Positions 10,530 through 19,886 of a DNA stretch of 21,650 nucleotides are shown piece by piece; positions within the stretch are counted from its first letter, which is position 1; every line of letters begins with the position of its first letter. Below the pieces are notes generated by a model. The model saw only the letters and a program-made list of their open reading frames with translations. It made no database searches and was not told the DNA's origin. The DNA is from Welwitschia mirabilis. Lineage: Eukaryota > Gnetophyta > Gnetopsida > Welwitschiales. The position numbers and the translations under genes are program-made. The stretch covers positions 181,090,720 to 181,112,369 of the forward strand of contig JBOZIK010000001.1 of NCBI GenBank assembly GCA_051453625.1. Reading direction: 5' to 3'.

Positions 10530-12059
10530 GACATTGATGGAAAACTATATTTGATTAGATATAAGATTATCAATTTGATGGAAGAGTTTGAAAAAAATGA
10601 CCCCTAATGATATGCCATAAAATATATATACATATATATATATTAGAAAATAAAGATAAGAGACATTTGGTAGTTATTTTCCAAGAAATGAAAAGAAAAT
10701 TCATAGTTTTTAATAAAGAGATGACTATCAAGAGTAAAATTATGAAGGTAGAATATTATAAAATAACTATAACTGACCATCACAAAATAGAGTAACAGTG
10801 CATAACTACAACTAAAGAATTTTAGCAAAACATAAGAGTAGATAAAGTAACACCAAACTAGTAGTTTTTAATAATAAAAAAGTGATATTTTTCTTCCTCT
10901 TTTGACATCAATAAGAAATGAGAGAGCAACAAAGACAAAAACTAATTTGACCCTTCTTGTTCTTCTTCTGATTCTTCTTATTCTTTTGATTATTTTTCTT
11001 TAGATTTCTCTTCTTCTTTTTTATCTTCTGCCACTTTATGTTGAGAACTGCTAACCTCTTTTAAGGTGTTTACCACCTAATAACCAACTAAAATAAGAGC
11101 TTCTTTCATGTGATATGTATAAGAATCTACTCTTTTGAGGTAAGACAAGGTATCATTAGGAGAGGAATTCTTTGGATAAGGAGATTTTAAGAGCTTCTTT
11201 AACCAAAAAAAGATATGCATTCTAGAAAGAGTGGCACAATCTATTAAAAACATGGAAGTTGAAGTTTTAAGTTTGAGGTGAAACTAAACCCTAAAGTGCC
11301 AATAAATATTGGAGATGACGACCAAGTAAGGAAGAGTCCTAGTCTTATGATACTCAAGTTGTGAGACCATATTTTTAAGAATAATGATAAAAGCATCAAT
11401 GGAATTATAAGTTCCTACCAAATATAGGAGGTAGACTATATAGTATAAGGTTTTATCATGATGTCCAACAAGGGTAAAATGTTTTAAGTAAATACAAAAT
11501 GTAAAAGCTAATACTTAGGAATGAGATAAGTAGTAGAAAAAGTGGTTTTCCACCCTAAGAACTTATCATAGAGTTCTTGAGTAACTTTAGTCTTATCTTG
11601 AATGGGATCATAAAGGCGATAAAACTCCTCATAGTATCCTCTAGGAGATTTGTGAGGGAAGTTATTAGATCTATAATAATATTCATCCTCCTTCCCATTA
11701 TAAGTGTGAAAATAGGGAAGGAATCAGAATCATAGGTAGCATTTACATCAAACATGTGCATAAGAAAAAGATAAGTGAAACCAGATACATCAAGTAGGAA
11801 AAATATAACTCATGAAAAGGTCTTACCATATCATGAATCTCTCTTGGTTTTCTAGAGGAAACTAAATGCTTATGGTAGATAGGTTTTATCTCAAACTTCT
11901 CTAAGAACTTATTAATAGCTTCATCTAATATTCCTTAATAAAAAAAGATGGATCTTTCCTAGCTAAATTCTTTTGCCTTGATCTCATAGACGATCCCTTA
12001 GTTATAAATTATAATAAGGCACTTGCTAAAGACAAGAGATAAAAGGAGGCAGAAACTAA
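10530..12059 (-). pseudogene. Third-ORF region of the copia element between pol and 3' LTR
   Basis: On the minus strand this stretch has traces of one or more ORFs downstream of pol. From about 12000 a frame reads MRSRQKNLARKDPSFFIKEY and continues through stops. Around 11640-11800 are segments such as SSRKPREIHDMVRPFHELYF and FTYNGKEDEYYYRSNNFPHK in alternating frames. It ends in a Lys/Glu/Ser-rich tail (10951-11040, VAEDKKEEEKSKEK). The 68-residue open frame at 11555-11761 is part of this region. SIRE/Maximus elements often carry an extra, so-called envelope-like ORF here. The resemblance to plant transposon-protein domains is weak and I do not assign a function. Confidence 0.4.
10621..10644. 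repeat. Short (AT)n microsatellite
   Basis: About 24 bases of almost pure AT dinucleotide with one C interruption (AATATATATACATATATATA then TATT). It lies inside the 3' internal region of the copia element. Confidence 0.8.
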
Positions 12060-12430
12060 TAAAGGATGAGAGAGACAGATGAAAAAAAAGTGGAAATGAG
12101 AAAAGTAGAATTCCAAAATATTTTATAAAAAGGGAGAAATAAGTTATTTTTGAGAAAATAAAAATGGAATCACCATTTTTCTCCCATTAAAAATCCTACA
12201 AGTCTAGTCGATTAGATTAAAGTCCAATCAACTCATTAAGGCATAAGTTATTTTTCTCTAGGTCTAGTTAATTAGAACTTTAATCTAGTTGACTTAACTT
12301 AGACTAGACGATACCTAGAATAAGTCTAAATGGATGTTTAAAAATTTAGTTAACTCAACTGCTCTAAATCTAGTTGACTAAATTGAAAATCTAGTCAAGC
12401 TTTTACTCAGAGGACAGTGATATAAAACTC
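12060..12430 (-). other. Inter-ORF segment with GTTGACT/GTCGAT-type motif array
   Basis: No open frame was found. Between about 12200 and 12400 the sequence repeats short variants of TCTAGTTGACTT / CTAGTCGATTAG at irregular spacing of about 20-40 bp (for example near 12204, 12264, 12285 and 12370). The same motif type is frequent in both LTRs (10160-10340 and 17635-17870). It may be an LTR-derived or regulatory repeat of the element. Confidence 0.4.
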
Positions 12431-12434
12431 AATT

Positions 12435-12830
12435 CATATCAAAGATTTAAAAATTTATTAAAGCTCAGGGTTTTTGTAAATATATCAACTAGCCATTGAT
12501 TAGTGTTTATAAAATTCATAGTAATATTTCCTTTTTTAACTTGATCTCTAAGAAAATGATATCTGTGTTTGATACGTTTAGTATGAAAATGCTAAAACAG
12601 GATTTCTTAATATATTACTTATACTTCTATAATTATTACAAAAATTACATACCTGATCATAGTTAATTTCAAAGTGCTTGAGCATTTCCTTCATCCATAA
12701 AAGATGGGTATATAACTTCTTACTACTATATATTTTTCTTTTGATGTGGAAAGAGAAATAGAATTTCTTTTCTTACTTGGCCAACCTACCAAACATGATT
12801 TAAAAAATAAGCAATCTCCACTTGTACTTT
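12435..12830 (-). pseudogene. RNase H domain of the copia Pol polyprotein (broken)
   Basis: On the minus strand, from about 12790 down, one reads PSKKRNSISLSTSKEKYIVV, matching the Ty1/copia RNase H start (W.SKKQ..V.LST.E.EY). Further down are HTKRIKHRYHFLRDQVKKG and finally VDIFTKTLSF (about 12460-12490), the familiar ADIFTK.L end of copia Pol. Stops interrupt it repeatedly. RNase H would degrade the RNA strand of the RNA-DNA hybrid during reverse transcription. Confidence 0.8.
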
Positions 12831-12949
12831 TGCAATCATTCTTACATCAAACCCAATATGCATTACTAAATCCTACAAGTTCAAAATATGTTCCTTCAAG
12901 ATATCATAGCCTATAATCACTAGTACCTTTTATGTATATTATGATTCTT

Positions 12950-13900
12950 TTGGTAGCTTAAAGATGATATTCCTTATAGTTTACCTAATATCTAGCATAC
13001 ATAACCAGACTAAACATTATATCAGGTCTACTAGCTATTAAATATAATACGCTTCCTATCATGCTCTTATAAAGTTTTTAATCAATTGATCTTTTATTAT
13101 AGTCAAGACTCACTTTACATGATGGAAACATAGGAGTGATGGCTGATTTTACATTCTCAAGCCCAAATCACATTACTAAATCATTATCATACTTTGATTG
13201 AGAAATAAAAATGTCTTTATTAGTTTGCCTAATTTTCAACCCTATAAACATGCTTACTTCTCTTAGAATGCTCATCTCAAAATGTGTTGTCATGATGTTA
13301 GCAAACTCTTTTAAGAGATCCTTTTATAGAGATCCAAAAATTATATCATTAACATAAATCTAAATAATAATGAACTCTTGTTTAATTTTCTTTATAAAGA
13401 CAGTTCTATCTATAGCTCCTTGACTATAACCACTATTCTTAAGAAAAGTTATTAATTTTTCATATCATTCCCTAAGAGCTTGTTTTAATTCATATAAAGC
13501 CTTTTTCACTCTATAGACATGGTTTGGTTTATGAGGATCTATAAAGCCTTTTGATTATTTTACATACATATTTTCATTAAGGACACCATTTAAGAAAGCA
13601 CTCTTATATTTATTTGCAAAACATTAAAATTTTTAAGGATTGTAAATAAAAGAAACATTTTACTAATATCTAGCCTAGACATAGAAGCAATGATATCTCC
13701 TACATTAATCCCTTCAATATAATTATAACCTTAAGCTACAAATATTACCTTATTTTTAATCACATTATTGTGTTTATCAAATTTATTCTTAAAGATTAAC
13801 TTTGTTCCAATCACATTTTGGTCCTTATGTCTTTCCACTAAATTTTAAACATCATTTCTTTTAAATTGATATAACTCTTTTTGCATTACCATAATTAACT
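12950..13900 (-). pseudogene. Reverse transcriptase domain of the copia Pol polyprotein (broken; YVDD changed to YVND)
   Basis: The minus strand shows the copia RT in order. The catalytic block IYVNDIIFGS is at 13336-13359, where the family has YVDD; the first Asp codon is AAT (13348-13350). The residue before Ile, normally Gln, is a TAG stop. Downstream come FIGLKIRQTNKDIFISQSKY, then TPMFPSCKVSLDYNKRSID, then a stop in place of Gln, then KLYKSMIGSVLYLIASRPDL (about 13000-13070). These are near-textbook Ty1/copia segments. The enzyme copied element RNA into DNA inside virus-like particles. This copy cannot function. Confidence 0.85.
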
Positions 13901-15420
13901 CTTCATGAGTTTCAATCTCTTCATATTTGTTGGGTTTAACTTGAGATACATAGAAAAGGTAAGCACAACAATTTTTAAGAGAATTTATATTGTACATCCT
14001 TGAGATCACATCTCTAGTAATTGAATTAAAAGAGTAATCTTTTAGTTTTTTGAAATTCTTAGAATTTGATTCTTATGTTGTTTCATTTTCCTTTCTACTT
14101 GTAACTTCCTTGTTGGTTGTGAAGTTTTGTGAGAAATATCTTTCATCACTTGTAGGTAGTGGTTTGGGATTGTTGTCATCAATTTATACATTTATGGATT
14201 CTTTCACTTTATACTTTATTTTTTGATGATCCTATAACCTCTACTTCTAGTTGAGTATCAAAGAAAAATTACTTCATCTACCTTAGACTTGAATTTACTA
14301 AAATGTTATTTATCTTTTAGAATAAAGCAATTGCTTTCAAAGATTTTAAAATAAGATACATTTGGATTTCTTCCTTTTCATAGCTCATGAGAAGCTTTAT
14401 TCATACTAGATATTAGATAAAATTTGCTAATAATATAACATGTAGTACTTACTTCTTTAGCCCAAAAGGTTTTTGATACCTCCTTATCATTTAGCATTGC
14501 TCTTACCATCTATTAAAGGATCCTATTTTTTTATTTTTGCTATCCCATTTTGTTGTGGAGTTTTTAGTGTTAAAAACTCACATTTAATTTCATTATCCAC
14601 ATAATATTTTTCAAAAAGATGGGTTTTAAATTCTCCTTTATGATTGCTTTTAGTTCATTTGATAAAGTATCCCTTTTTATTCTAAATTTGCTTGCAAGTT
14701 TCAACAAATATTTTGAAAGTTTCAGCCTTGTTTTCTAAGGAAGTAATCCAAGTAAACCTAGACTAAGTTTTTAGTTTTATGAGAGGTCTTATTTATTTTC
14801 TTTTTTGCCAAGCATCACACAATCCATGTTTACCAATATATTGATTTTAGGAATCCTTTTCATGATTTCCTTTTTAATGATTGCCTTAAGTTAATTATAG
14901 TTTACATGATCTAAACATTGGTACCATGACTTTTTTTGGTTTACTTGTGAAAAATGATATATTAAAGAAGGTTAATCGATACTGTAAACATTGTCTACTA
15001 TATTTGTTTTAAAAAGAATATCATTTATTCTACCATGTCTAACTTCACACTTTTAACAATAAAAAATAACTCTTTAACCTTTATAAAAAATTTGATTAAT
15101 ACTATTTAAATTATGTTTAAGACCATTTACATATAAAAATTCATTAATTTTAGGCATTTTACCTCCATCAATTCTTTTTATGCCTTTAACTTTGGCCTTT
15201 ATATCATTGCCAAAGATTACTTCTTGTCCATTAAAATCATATAAGCATTGAAAACTTAACTTATCATCTATCATATGATGAGAGAACCTACTATTTAAGT
15301 ATCAATAATTTTCACTACTAGCCTTGAAAGTTGTTTGAATTAATAAGCTTTTTAAATTATCTGCCCTTACCCACATAGTCCTTTTGGACTATTGTGGTAT
15401 AGAAATTTTAGGAATAAATT
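13901..15420 (-). pseudogene. Protease end, pre-integrase and integrase region of the copia Pol polyprotein (broken)
   Basis: Reading down from 15420, a YLNSRFSHHM block at about 15272-15301 stands where copia proteases have YLDSGCS.HM, so the catalytic DSG triad is NSR. The open segment 15074-15274 follows, with VIFGNDIKAKVKGIKRI and then LYVNGLKHNLNSINQIFYKG, the conserved link between protease and the GAG-pre-integrase domain. The family's W.RLGH motif appears as WYQCLDH near 14930. The integrase core toward 14260 shows weaker segments such as AKEVSTTCYIISKFYLISSM and HELWKGRNPNVSYFKIF. Integrase would insert the DNA copy into the genome. Many in-frame stops are present. Confidence 0.75.
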
Positions 15421-15522
15421 TGAAAGGGAAAGTATTAGTATGGTTTAACAAAATCATAATATTTTCAAATTTGTAAAATAATTTTGAGTGACATAAGTTA
15501 CCATAGAATTGATAAGTAATCT

Positions 15523-15535
15523 NNNNNNNNNNNNN
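15523..15535. other. Assembly gap of 13 N
   Basis: A short run of N within the gag-protease junction region of the copia element. Its length suggests an estimated, unfilled gap. Confidence 0.95.
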
Positions 15536-16049
15536 TTATCTTGCTATGTTACCTTATCAGCAGAAGGGATGATTTTAAGGAGGTAAATCCAATACCTCTT
15601 TTGTCATGGATCAATTTTCATACTCCAAATATCTATTTCAATTTTCTATAAGTGTTAGAAAATTTTCTTATAAAATGAGACAAAAATTTTACCTTTTAAA
15701 TAAAATCTATGTCCTCTATTTGAATTTTCTTGTAGTTGGTCTCCAAAGATTTCTTTTCCTTATTTGGAGACATTACTATTTTGTTTAGCGTATTCATCCT
15801 TTTATCCAGCTTTTTTACATTTTGAGTATAAATCTTAATAGGTGTTTTATAATTCATCTTCTCATTTATCTATAATATCTAAATCATTTAGTTTAGTTGA
15901 ATAAGAAACCTTATTTAAGGGTAAAGCTATTATCATGAAAGAGAGTTTTTATCTTCCTCTGACTCTTGATTGAAGCTGTTGTCTTCTTCCTCATCCACGT
16001 TATACCAAGTAGTTATAAAGCATGATATTTTGGATTTTATTTGATTACT

Positions 16050-16890
16050 TTTATTATTAGAACATTCATTTGCAAGATGTCCATATCCTTTACCTACATA
16101 GCACTAGATCTTCTTTGATTTCTTTTAATTTCTTCTTAGCTTGATTTATTCCCTTCTAGATCCCTTTCTTGATTTCCCATCTTTCCTTTTCCTATACAAG
16201 AATCTTTTAAATCTGCTTATTAATAATGTGACCTCATCCTTGTCAAGGTAATCTTTTGATATTTTAAATTTGACTTCCTCCTATATACTTTTTAATGCAA
16301 GACTCTTATTCTATTTAAATATTACCTTGTAGCTCATCTGGGACAATTAGATTAATGCTCTTCCTTTCTTTAATGGTAGTGAACTTTAACTCAAATAATT
16401 TGGAAGGGATTTGAAGACTTTTCTTACCACTTTTACTTCATCCATTTTTTATCCTAGGATTACCATTAAGTTCACTATATTTACTAGCTTAGAAAAGGAC
16501 TCTTAAAGAGTTTCTTTCTCATCTATATGAATATCTTCAAACTTGGAGATGAGCATCTGCAATTTTACCTATTTTATAATAGATGTACCTTTATGAGCTA
16601 TTTTAAAAATGTCTCATGCTTCTTTAGTAGATTCATAATTTATATTTCTCTTAAATTATTCTATAAAACTACATGAAAATAATATTAAGAGCATGGGAAT
16701 CTACAATTTGCTTAGTCTTATCAGTAGGAGTCCATTGGTTTCTCAGCTTCACAATGGTCTTGGTATTTTCTCCATTATCCTGTTTGGTAATTGTAGGTTA
16801 TTCATACCCATTGTAAATTACTTTTATATGTCAACATCAAAGTACCTAAGAAAAATTCTCATCCTATCCTTCTAATAAGCATAATTGATT
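16050..16890 (-). pseudogene. Gag of the copia element (broken)
   Basis: From about 16880 down, the minus strand reads NYAY, a stop in place of Trp, then KDRMRIFLRYFDVDI, a stop, KVIYNGYE. This is the DUF4219-like Gag start (NY.YWK.RM..FL). Next come WTPTDKTKQIVDSHALNIIF and, after a frameshift near 16600, LQMLISKFEDIHIDEKETL and FSKLVNIVNLM, matching the UBN2-type Gag core. A basic stretch (RFLYRKRKDGKSRKGSRR) leads to the zinc knuckle at 16062-16103. Gag would form the virus-like particle and bind element RNA. The start codon is not recoverable with confidence. The plus-strand 60-residue frame at 16693-16875 is antisense to this gene. Confidence 0.8.
16062..16103 (-). other. Zinc knuckle of copia Gag with second Cys replaced by Gly
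   Basis: The 14 codons read CYVGKGYGHLANEC. The CCHC zinc knuckle is C-x2-C-x4-H-x4-C. Here positions 1, 9 and 14 are kept (Cys, His, Cys) and position 4 is Gly (GGT, from TGT by one transversion). Zinc binding should be lost. Confidence 0.85.
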
Positions 16891-16993
16891 ACATTAAATA
16901 GTGGCAACCTTCTAGTAGAGCATCCATCTGAGGGATTACTTATCGCTAAGCTTATGAGTTAAGATTTATTAAAATCTACTATTAATTCAACCA

Positions 16994-17005
16994 GCTCTAA
17001 TACTA
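16994..17005 (-). other. Primer binding site (tRNA-iMet type) of the copia element
   Basis: The minus strand reads TAGTATTAGAGC against the common copia PBS TGGTATCAGAGC, with two transition mismatches. It starts two bases inside the 5' LTR end (17008), the typical spacing, and fixes the orientation of the element. Priming by initiator tRNA-Met is known for most plant Ty1/copia elements. Confidence 0.75.
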
Positions 17006-17826
17006 AATGAAGGATCTATAAATCCTAAAAGGGGTAAATAGGTTTTACAATATAATATTACCCTTAAAAATATTCACAAGAAAATAAAAATATATTCAGA
17101 AAAGCAAGAATACATTATCAAAATAATTTTAATGAAAGAAAGAATAAGAAAATAAATAAAATAAAATACTTAAAAAGTGCAATTAACAACAATTTATGGT
17201 GGTTCAAGAAAATTCCCCTACTCAACTCTTAGCTATCATCTTCAATCCTAAGTTTCTGTAGATCCTTAGGCTTTCAGGGCAACTTGTAACTCTTAAAAAT
17301 AGACCTTCAAGTTAATCTCAACATTTATAAAGCAAGCTTTTGGTAATGATAGTATTCTTGAATGCACTAGCTTCATCAAATCTAAACTACAATAATGATG
17401 GAATATACTACTTGAAAAGTAATTCACAAGTACTAGCTTGTATAGTACAATAGATTGATTTTAATCAATAAATATTAAAATTACAAACGTTTTTTATTAG
17501 AAAATTGGTCTAAAATATTTTTATACATTTTGTTTATATAGAAGATAGTTTTAGTACATTGAAAGGTGAATTAACATCTAAATATTGAAGAGGTAATAGA
17601 TAGAAAATAATTTGAAAAGTTTCATCTCCACCTCAACTAGTTGACCCCTCTAAACATCTATTTGATCTAATTAATTGTCATCAATAAAGTTAATCGACCC
17701 CACTTTCTTTTAGTCAACTCGAGTAACTTACATCACATTGGTATAGTTGACCCCATCTAACATTTAATTGACCACCTTTATTTAAGTCTGATTAATCCCT
17801 CATGGAATCTAGTTAAATCCCCATCT

Positions 17827-17948
17827 TGTCTAAGCCTGATCAACCCCTTATTAGATCTGGTTGAATCCTCATAAAACTTGATAGTTTTTTCAGGTACAAA
17901 TAAGATTTGAGAACAATGGCATTTTTACATCTGACCTGTAAAACTTTA
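17827..17948. repeat. 122-bp segment repeated across the gap (left copy)
   Basis: Starts TGTCTAAGCCTGATCAACCC and ends at TAAAACTTTA, directly at the N run. It is the same length as 18049-18170, with four differences, all transitions (A/G once, C/T three times). See the matching entry at 18049. Confidence 0.95.
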
Positions 17949-18048
17949 NNNNNNNNNNNNNNNNNNNNNNNNNNNNNNNNNNNNNNNNNNNNNNNNNNNN
18001 NNNNNNNNNNNNNNNNNNNNNNNNNNNNNNNNNNNNNNNNNNNNNNNN
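17949..18048. other. Assembly gap of exactly 100 N
   Basis: Exactly 100 N is the conventional placeholder for a gap of unknown size. The two contig ends on either side carry the same 122-bp sequence, so the true gap is probably zero or negative (overlapping ends). Confidence 0.95.
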
Positions 18049-18170
18049 TGTCTAAGCCTGGTCAACCCCTTATTAGATCTGGTTGAATCCTCATAAAACT
18101 TGATAGTTTTTTTAGGTATAAATAAGATTTGAGAACAATGGCATTTTTACATCTGATCTGTAAAACTTTA
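18049..18170. repeat. 122-bp segment repeated across the gap (right copy)
   Basis: Begins at the first base after the N run with TGTCTAAGCCTGGTCAACCC and ends TAAAACTTTA, exactly where the left copy meets the gap. The intact 3' LTR has this region once (about 10325-10440), so a duplicate is not expected in the element. Confidence 0.95.
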
Positions 18171-18247
18171 TTAACATAAAATATTTGCATCATATTAAAC
18201 TATACCAATATGTTATTTTTACATTAATTTAATAACATAACTTAACT

Positions 18248-18252
18248 TATCT
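18248..18252. repeat. Candidate target-site duplication TATCT (right)
   Basis: Matches TATCT at 9492-9496 and directly follows the inferred outer end of the copia 5' LTR. It is short and AT-rich, so the support is limited. Confidence 0.4.
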
Positions 18253-18818
18253 TCTTTCACCTAAAGTTAAGAATTTCCATAATTCTCAAAGCCATTATAA
18301 GAACATTTGGCCTCTCTTATGGCTTCTTATAACTCTATAGTTTAATAATTAAGTGATTTTTATTTTCAACTCCACTATCTATGATTTTGTTAATGGAAGA
18401 ATTTACTAACAAGATATTATGATATCTTATTAAGAGTAATTTCTATATCCTACTTTAGTGCTCTATGTATTTTAATCACTTGCTATTAGTTTCTTCATTT
18501 ATAATTAACTCAGCATTTCAAATATGAAATTTGCCTCAATGTCTTAGTTGAAGATAAAAAAGTAAGTTTTGATTGAATTGGTAGCATATGGTTAAAAATC
18601 TTAGGAAAACTTAAGAAGATGAAGTTCAAATTTAACTCAAGTTATCTTACCTGCAAAAGAATGTGTTAGTTAGATTAAGAGGTAAAAAATCATGTAGAGA
18701 GGACAAAAAAATATAAAAAAAGAGAGTCTTACATTTAGATTAGAAAAAATTGAAGAATCAATGAGTGATTTTATTGTAAACAATTTTATCCTTATTACAC
18801 TACCAATTTATGGTTAAA
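18253..18818. other. Stretch between copia and gypsy elements, nothing recognised
   Basis: No frame on either strand shows a domain or usable length, and I found no similarity to the other repeats in the window. It is probably older intergenic or decayed repeat DNA lying next to the gypsy LTR start at 18819. Confidence 0.6.
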
Positions 18819-19027
18819 TGATGGGGTTTTATGAGTTGTTTTATAGGACTTTTATATAGGTTTAAGTGCAATTTTGAGGATTTTGAAGATACAAGAGGAA
18901 ATCTTGGAAATGTGTGATTCTTATCCAGATTTAATGTATTAAAGGGACTTTTTGATGCATAGAGATTTGGAGAAAGATTATTAACAAAAATGTTAGTTTC
19001 TCCTTAAGAAAATGATCAAAGAAGATT

Positions 19028-19068
19028 GTCGTCCCCTTTGTCGTCCCCATGATAGGTAGGACGATGAC
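19028..19068. repeat. GTCGTCC...GGACGATGAC inverted repeat in the gypsy LTR
   Basis: GTCGTCCCC occurs twice, followed by ATGATAGGTAGGACGATGAC, so the outer GTCGTCC pairs with GGACGAT to form a possible hairpin. It is the best preserved member of a motif repeated through LTRs and leaders of this family, and it keeps CG dinucleotides that are rare elsewhere in the window. Confidence 0.7.
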
Positions 19069-19270
19069 TACTAAGGTGGATTGCTCACTATTTAGTCATC
19101 ATTTTAAGTTATCTTGTGTAATTTACTGTCATTCCCATTGTCATGCATATGACAGTCCAGATGACACTAACATGTAATCAACTTTGATTGTAACTTTTGA
19201 CCATTTTGTCCATTTTTTTATGAGTGTGCCTATATGCACTTATCATTTGTCTTTTTCTTCTATGACTTAT

Positions 19271-19279
19271 TATAAATAA
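19271..19279 (+). promoter_or_regulatory. TATA box of the gypsy LTR
   Basis: TATAAATAA is followed about 25-30 bp later by a C/T-rich stretch (CTTCAACTCTCATTCTCATC), the layout of a plant core promoter. The left LTR copy 1 keeps a TATA-like sequence at the matching place (about 3290-3300, minus strand). It would start the element's genomic RNA. Confidence 0.5.
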
Positions 19280-19868
19280 CCCCACTTCAACTCTCATTCT
19301 CATCTTCATTGCACTAAAAATTCTCATGATAGGAGATCAAAGGATAAGAGATCCATCTTGAGCATTACAAAAAGTTGTGCACTTGATGGAGGGTTGTGTA
19401 TCTTTCATTAAGACCCAACTATTTTGTAACCAAGATGCTTATTACTCTTTCTTAATATAAGACTTATTTTATTTCATATTTTCATTGTATATTATCTGAT
19501 AATCCTTATATTCTATGTTGTCCTTGATCTGGTGATAATTTCTTGGGTGATATATATTATCAAAAGTAGCCTTTGTTAAGGCTAAAAGCAAGTAGTGTTA
19601 GTTCATTTTGAATTTCATTTAGATTAATTGTAGTTTACATTTGCATTGCATTACTTTATTTTCTTGTATTTATCCTTTATATTTGATCACTATTATTATT
19701 TTTTAAAGCAACCTAAGTCTTATCTTATAATCTTCAATGTGAATATGATGTTGTGAGTCTACTTCTACTCATACTAGTGTGATGTATTGTGTAAGATATC
19801 TATTTTGATTATAAATGATAGGATCTCTTTGAACATATAGTCTTGTACAAATACACACTGTAACAAAT

Positions 19869-19886
19869 TAGTGCCATTTCCAGGGA
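19869..19886 (+). other. Primer binding site (tRNA-Asp type) of right Ty3/gypsy element
   Basis: TAGTGCCATTTCCAGGGA aligns with TGGCGCCGTTGCCGGGGA at 13 of 18 positions. Four of the five differences are transitions (G to A or C to T). It lies three bases after the LTR end, as a PBS should. This site type is common in plant Athila/Tat elements. Confidence 0.75.

Larger units (their letters stand above)
9497..18247 (-). mobile_element. Full-length but dead SIRE/Maximus-like Ty1/copia retrotransposon
   Basis: The element is complete in outline and reads on the minus strand: 5' LTR (17008-18247), PBS (16994-17005), gag with zinc knuckle (about 16050-16890), protease and pre-integrase, integrase, RT and RNase H (down to about 12440), a third-ORF region (about 12050-10890), a polypurine tract (10520-10529) and the 3' LTR (9497-10517). 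The order PR-IN-RT-RH is diagnostic for Ty1/copia. LTRs of about 1 kb, an AAAAGGGAGG polypurine tract near a TATGTTGCCAAATTGAT LTR start, and extra sequence between pol and the 3' LTR fit the SIRE/Maximus lineage. Every ORF is broken by stops and frameshifts and key catalytic residues are lost. The apparent span is inflated by a 100-N gap and a probable 122-bp assembly duplicate in the 5' LTR. Confidence 0.85.
17008..18247 (-). repeat. 5' LTR of the copia element, containing a 100-N gap and a duplicated segment
   Basis: It pairs with the 3' LTR at 9497-10517. Matching landmarks are the TGAAG start, the CCCACTTT...AGTCAACT region (17698-17720), CTTGATAGTTTTTTCAGG (17876) and the ATTTGCATCATATTAAA...ATACCAA end. 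The raw length is 1,240 bp. Subtracting the 100 N and one copy of the 122-bp repeat gives 1,018 bp, almost equal to the 3' LTR (1,021 bp). The outer end near 18245-18247 is set by loss of similarity after AACATAACTTAA. Confidence 0.85.
18819..19865 (+). mobile_element. 5' LTR of right Ty3/gypsy (Athila/Tat-like) element
   Basis: The LTR starts TGATGGGGTTTTATGAG and ends ACACTGTAACA, giving TG...CA ends and a length of 1,047 bp. It is followed after three bases by the PBS. It aligns in inverted orientation with the two LTRs at 2633-3632 and 3858-4548: the start with TAATGGGGTATTTTGAGTAG (complement of 4548 down), the ATGATAGGAGATC block (19328), the CATACTAGTGTGATG block (19771) and the end. 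It includes a TATA box at 19271 and quasi-palindromes at 19028-19068 and 19128-19165. The LTR carries the promoter and the RNA end signals of the element. Confidence 0.75.

Noticed and set aside
10607-10828. Overlapping small frames on both strands at 10607-10795 and 10643-10828
   Set aside because: They lie in the 3' non-coding part of the copia element beside an AT microsatellite. Neither has homology I recognise.
16693-16875. Plus-strand 60-residue frame
   Set aside because: It is antisense to the copia gag start, which is clearly coded on the minus strand.
17008-18247. A true tandem duplication within the copia LTR
   Set aside because: The duplicate ends exactly at a 100-N gap, and the corrected length equals the other LTR, so an assembly artefact is the better reading.
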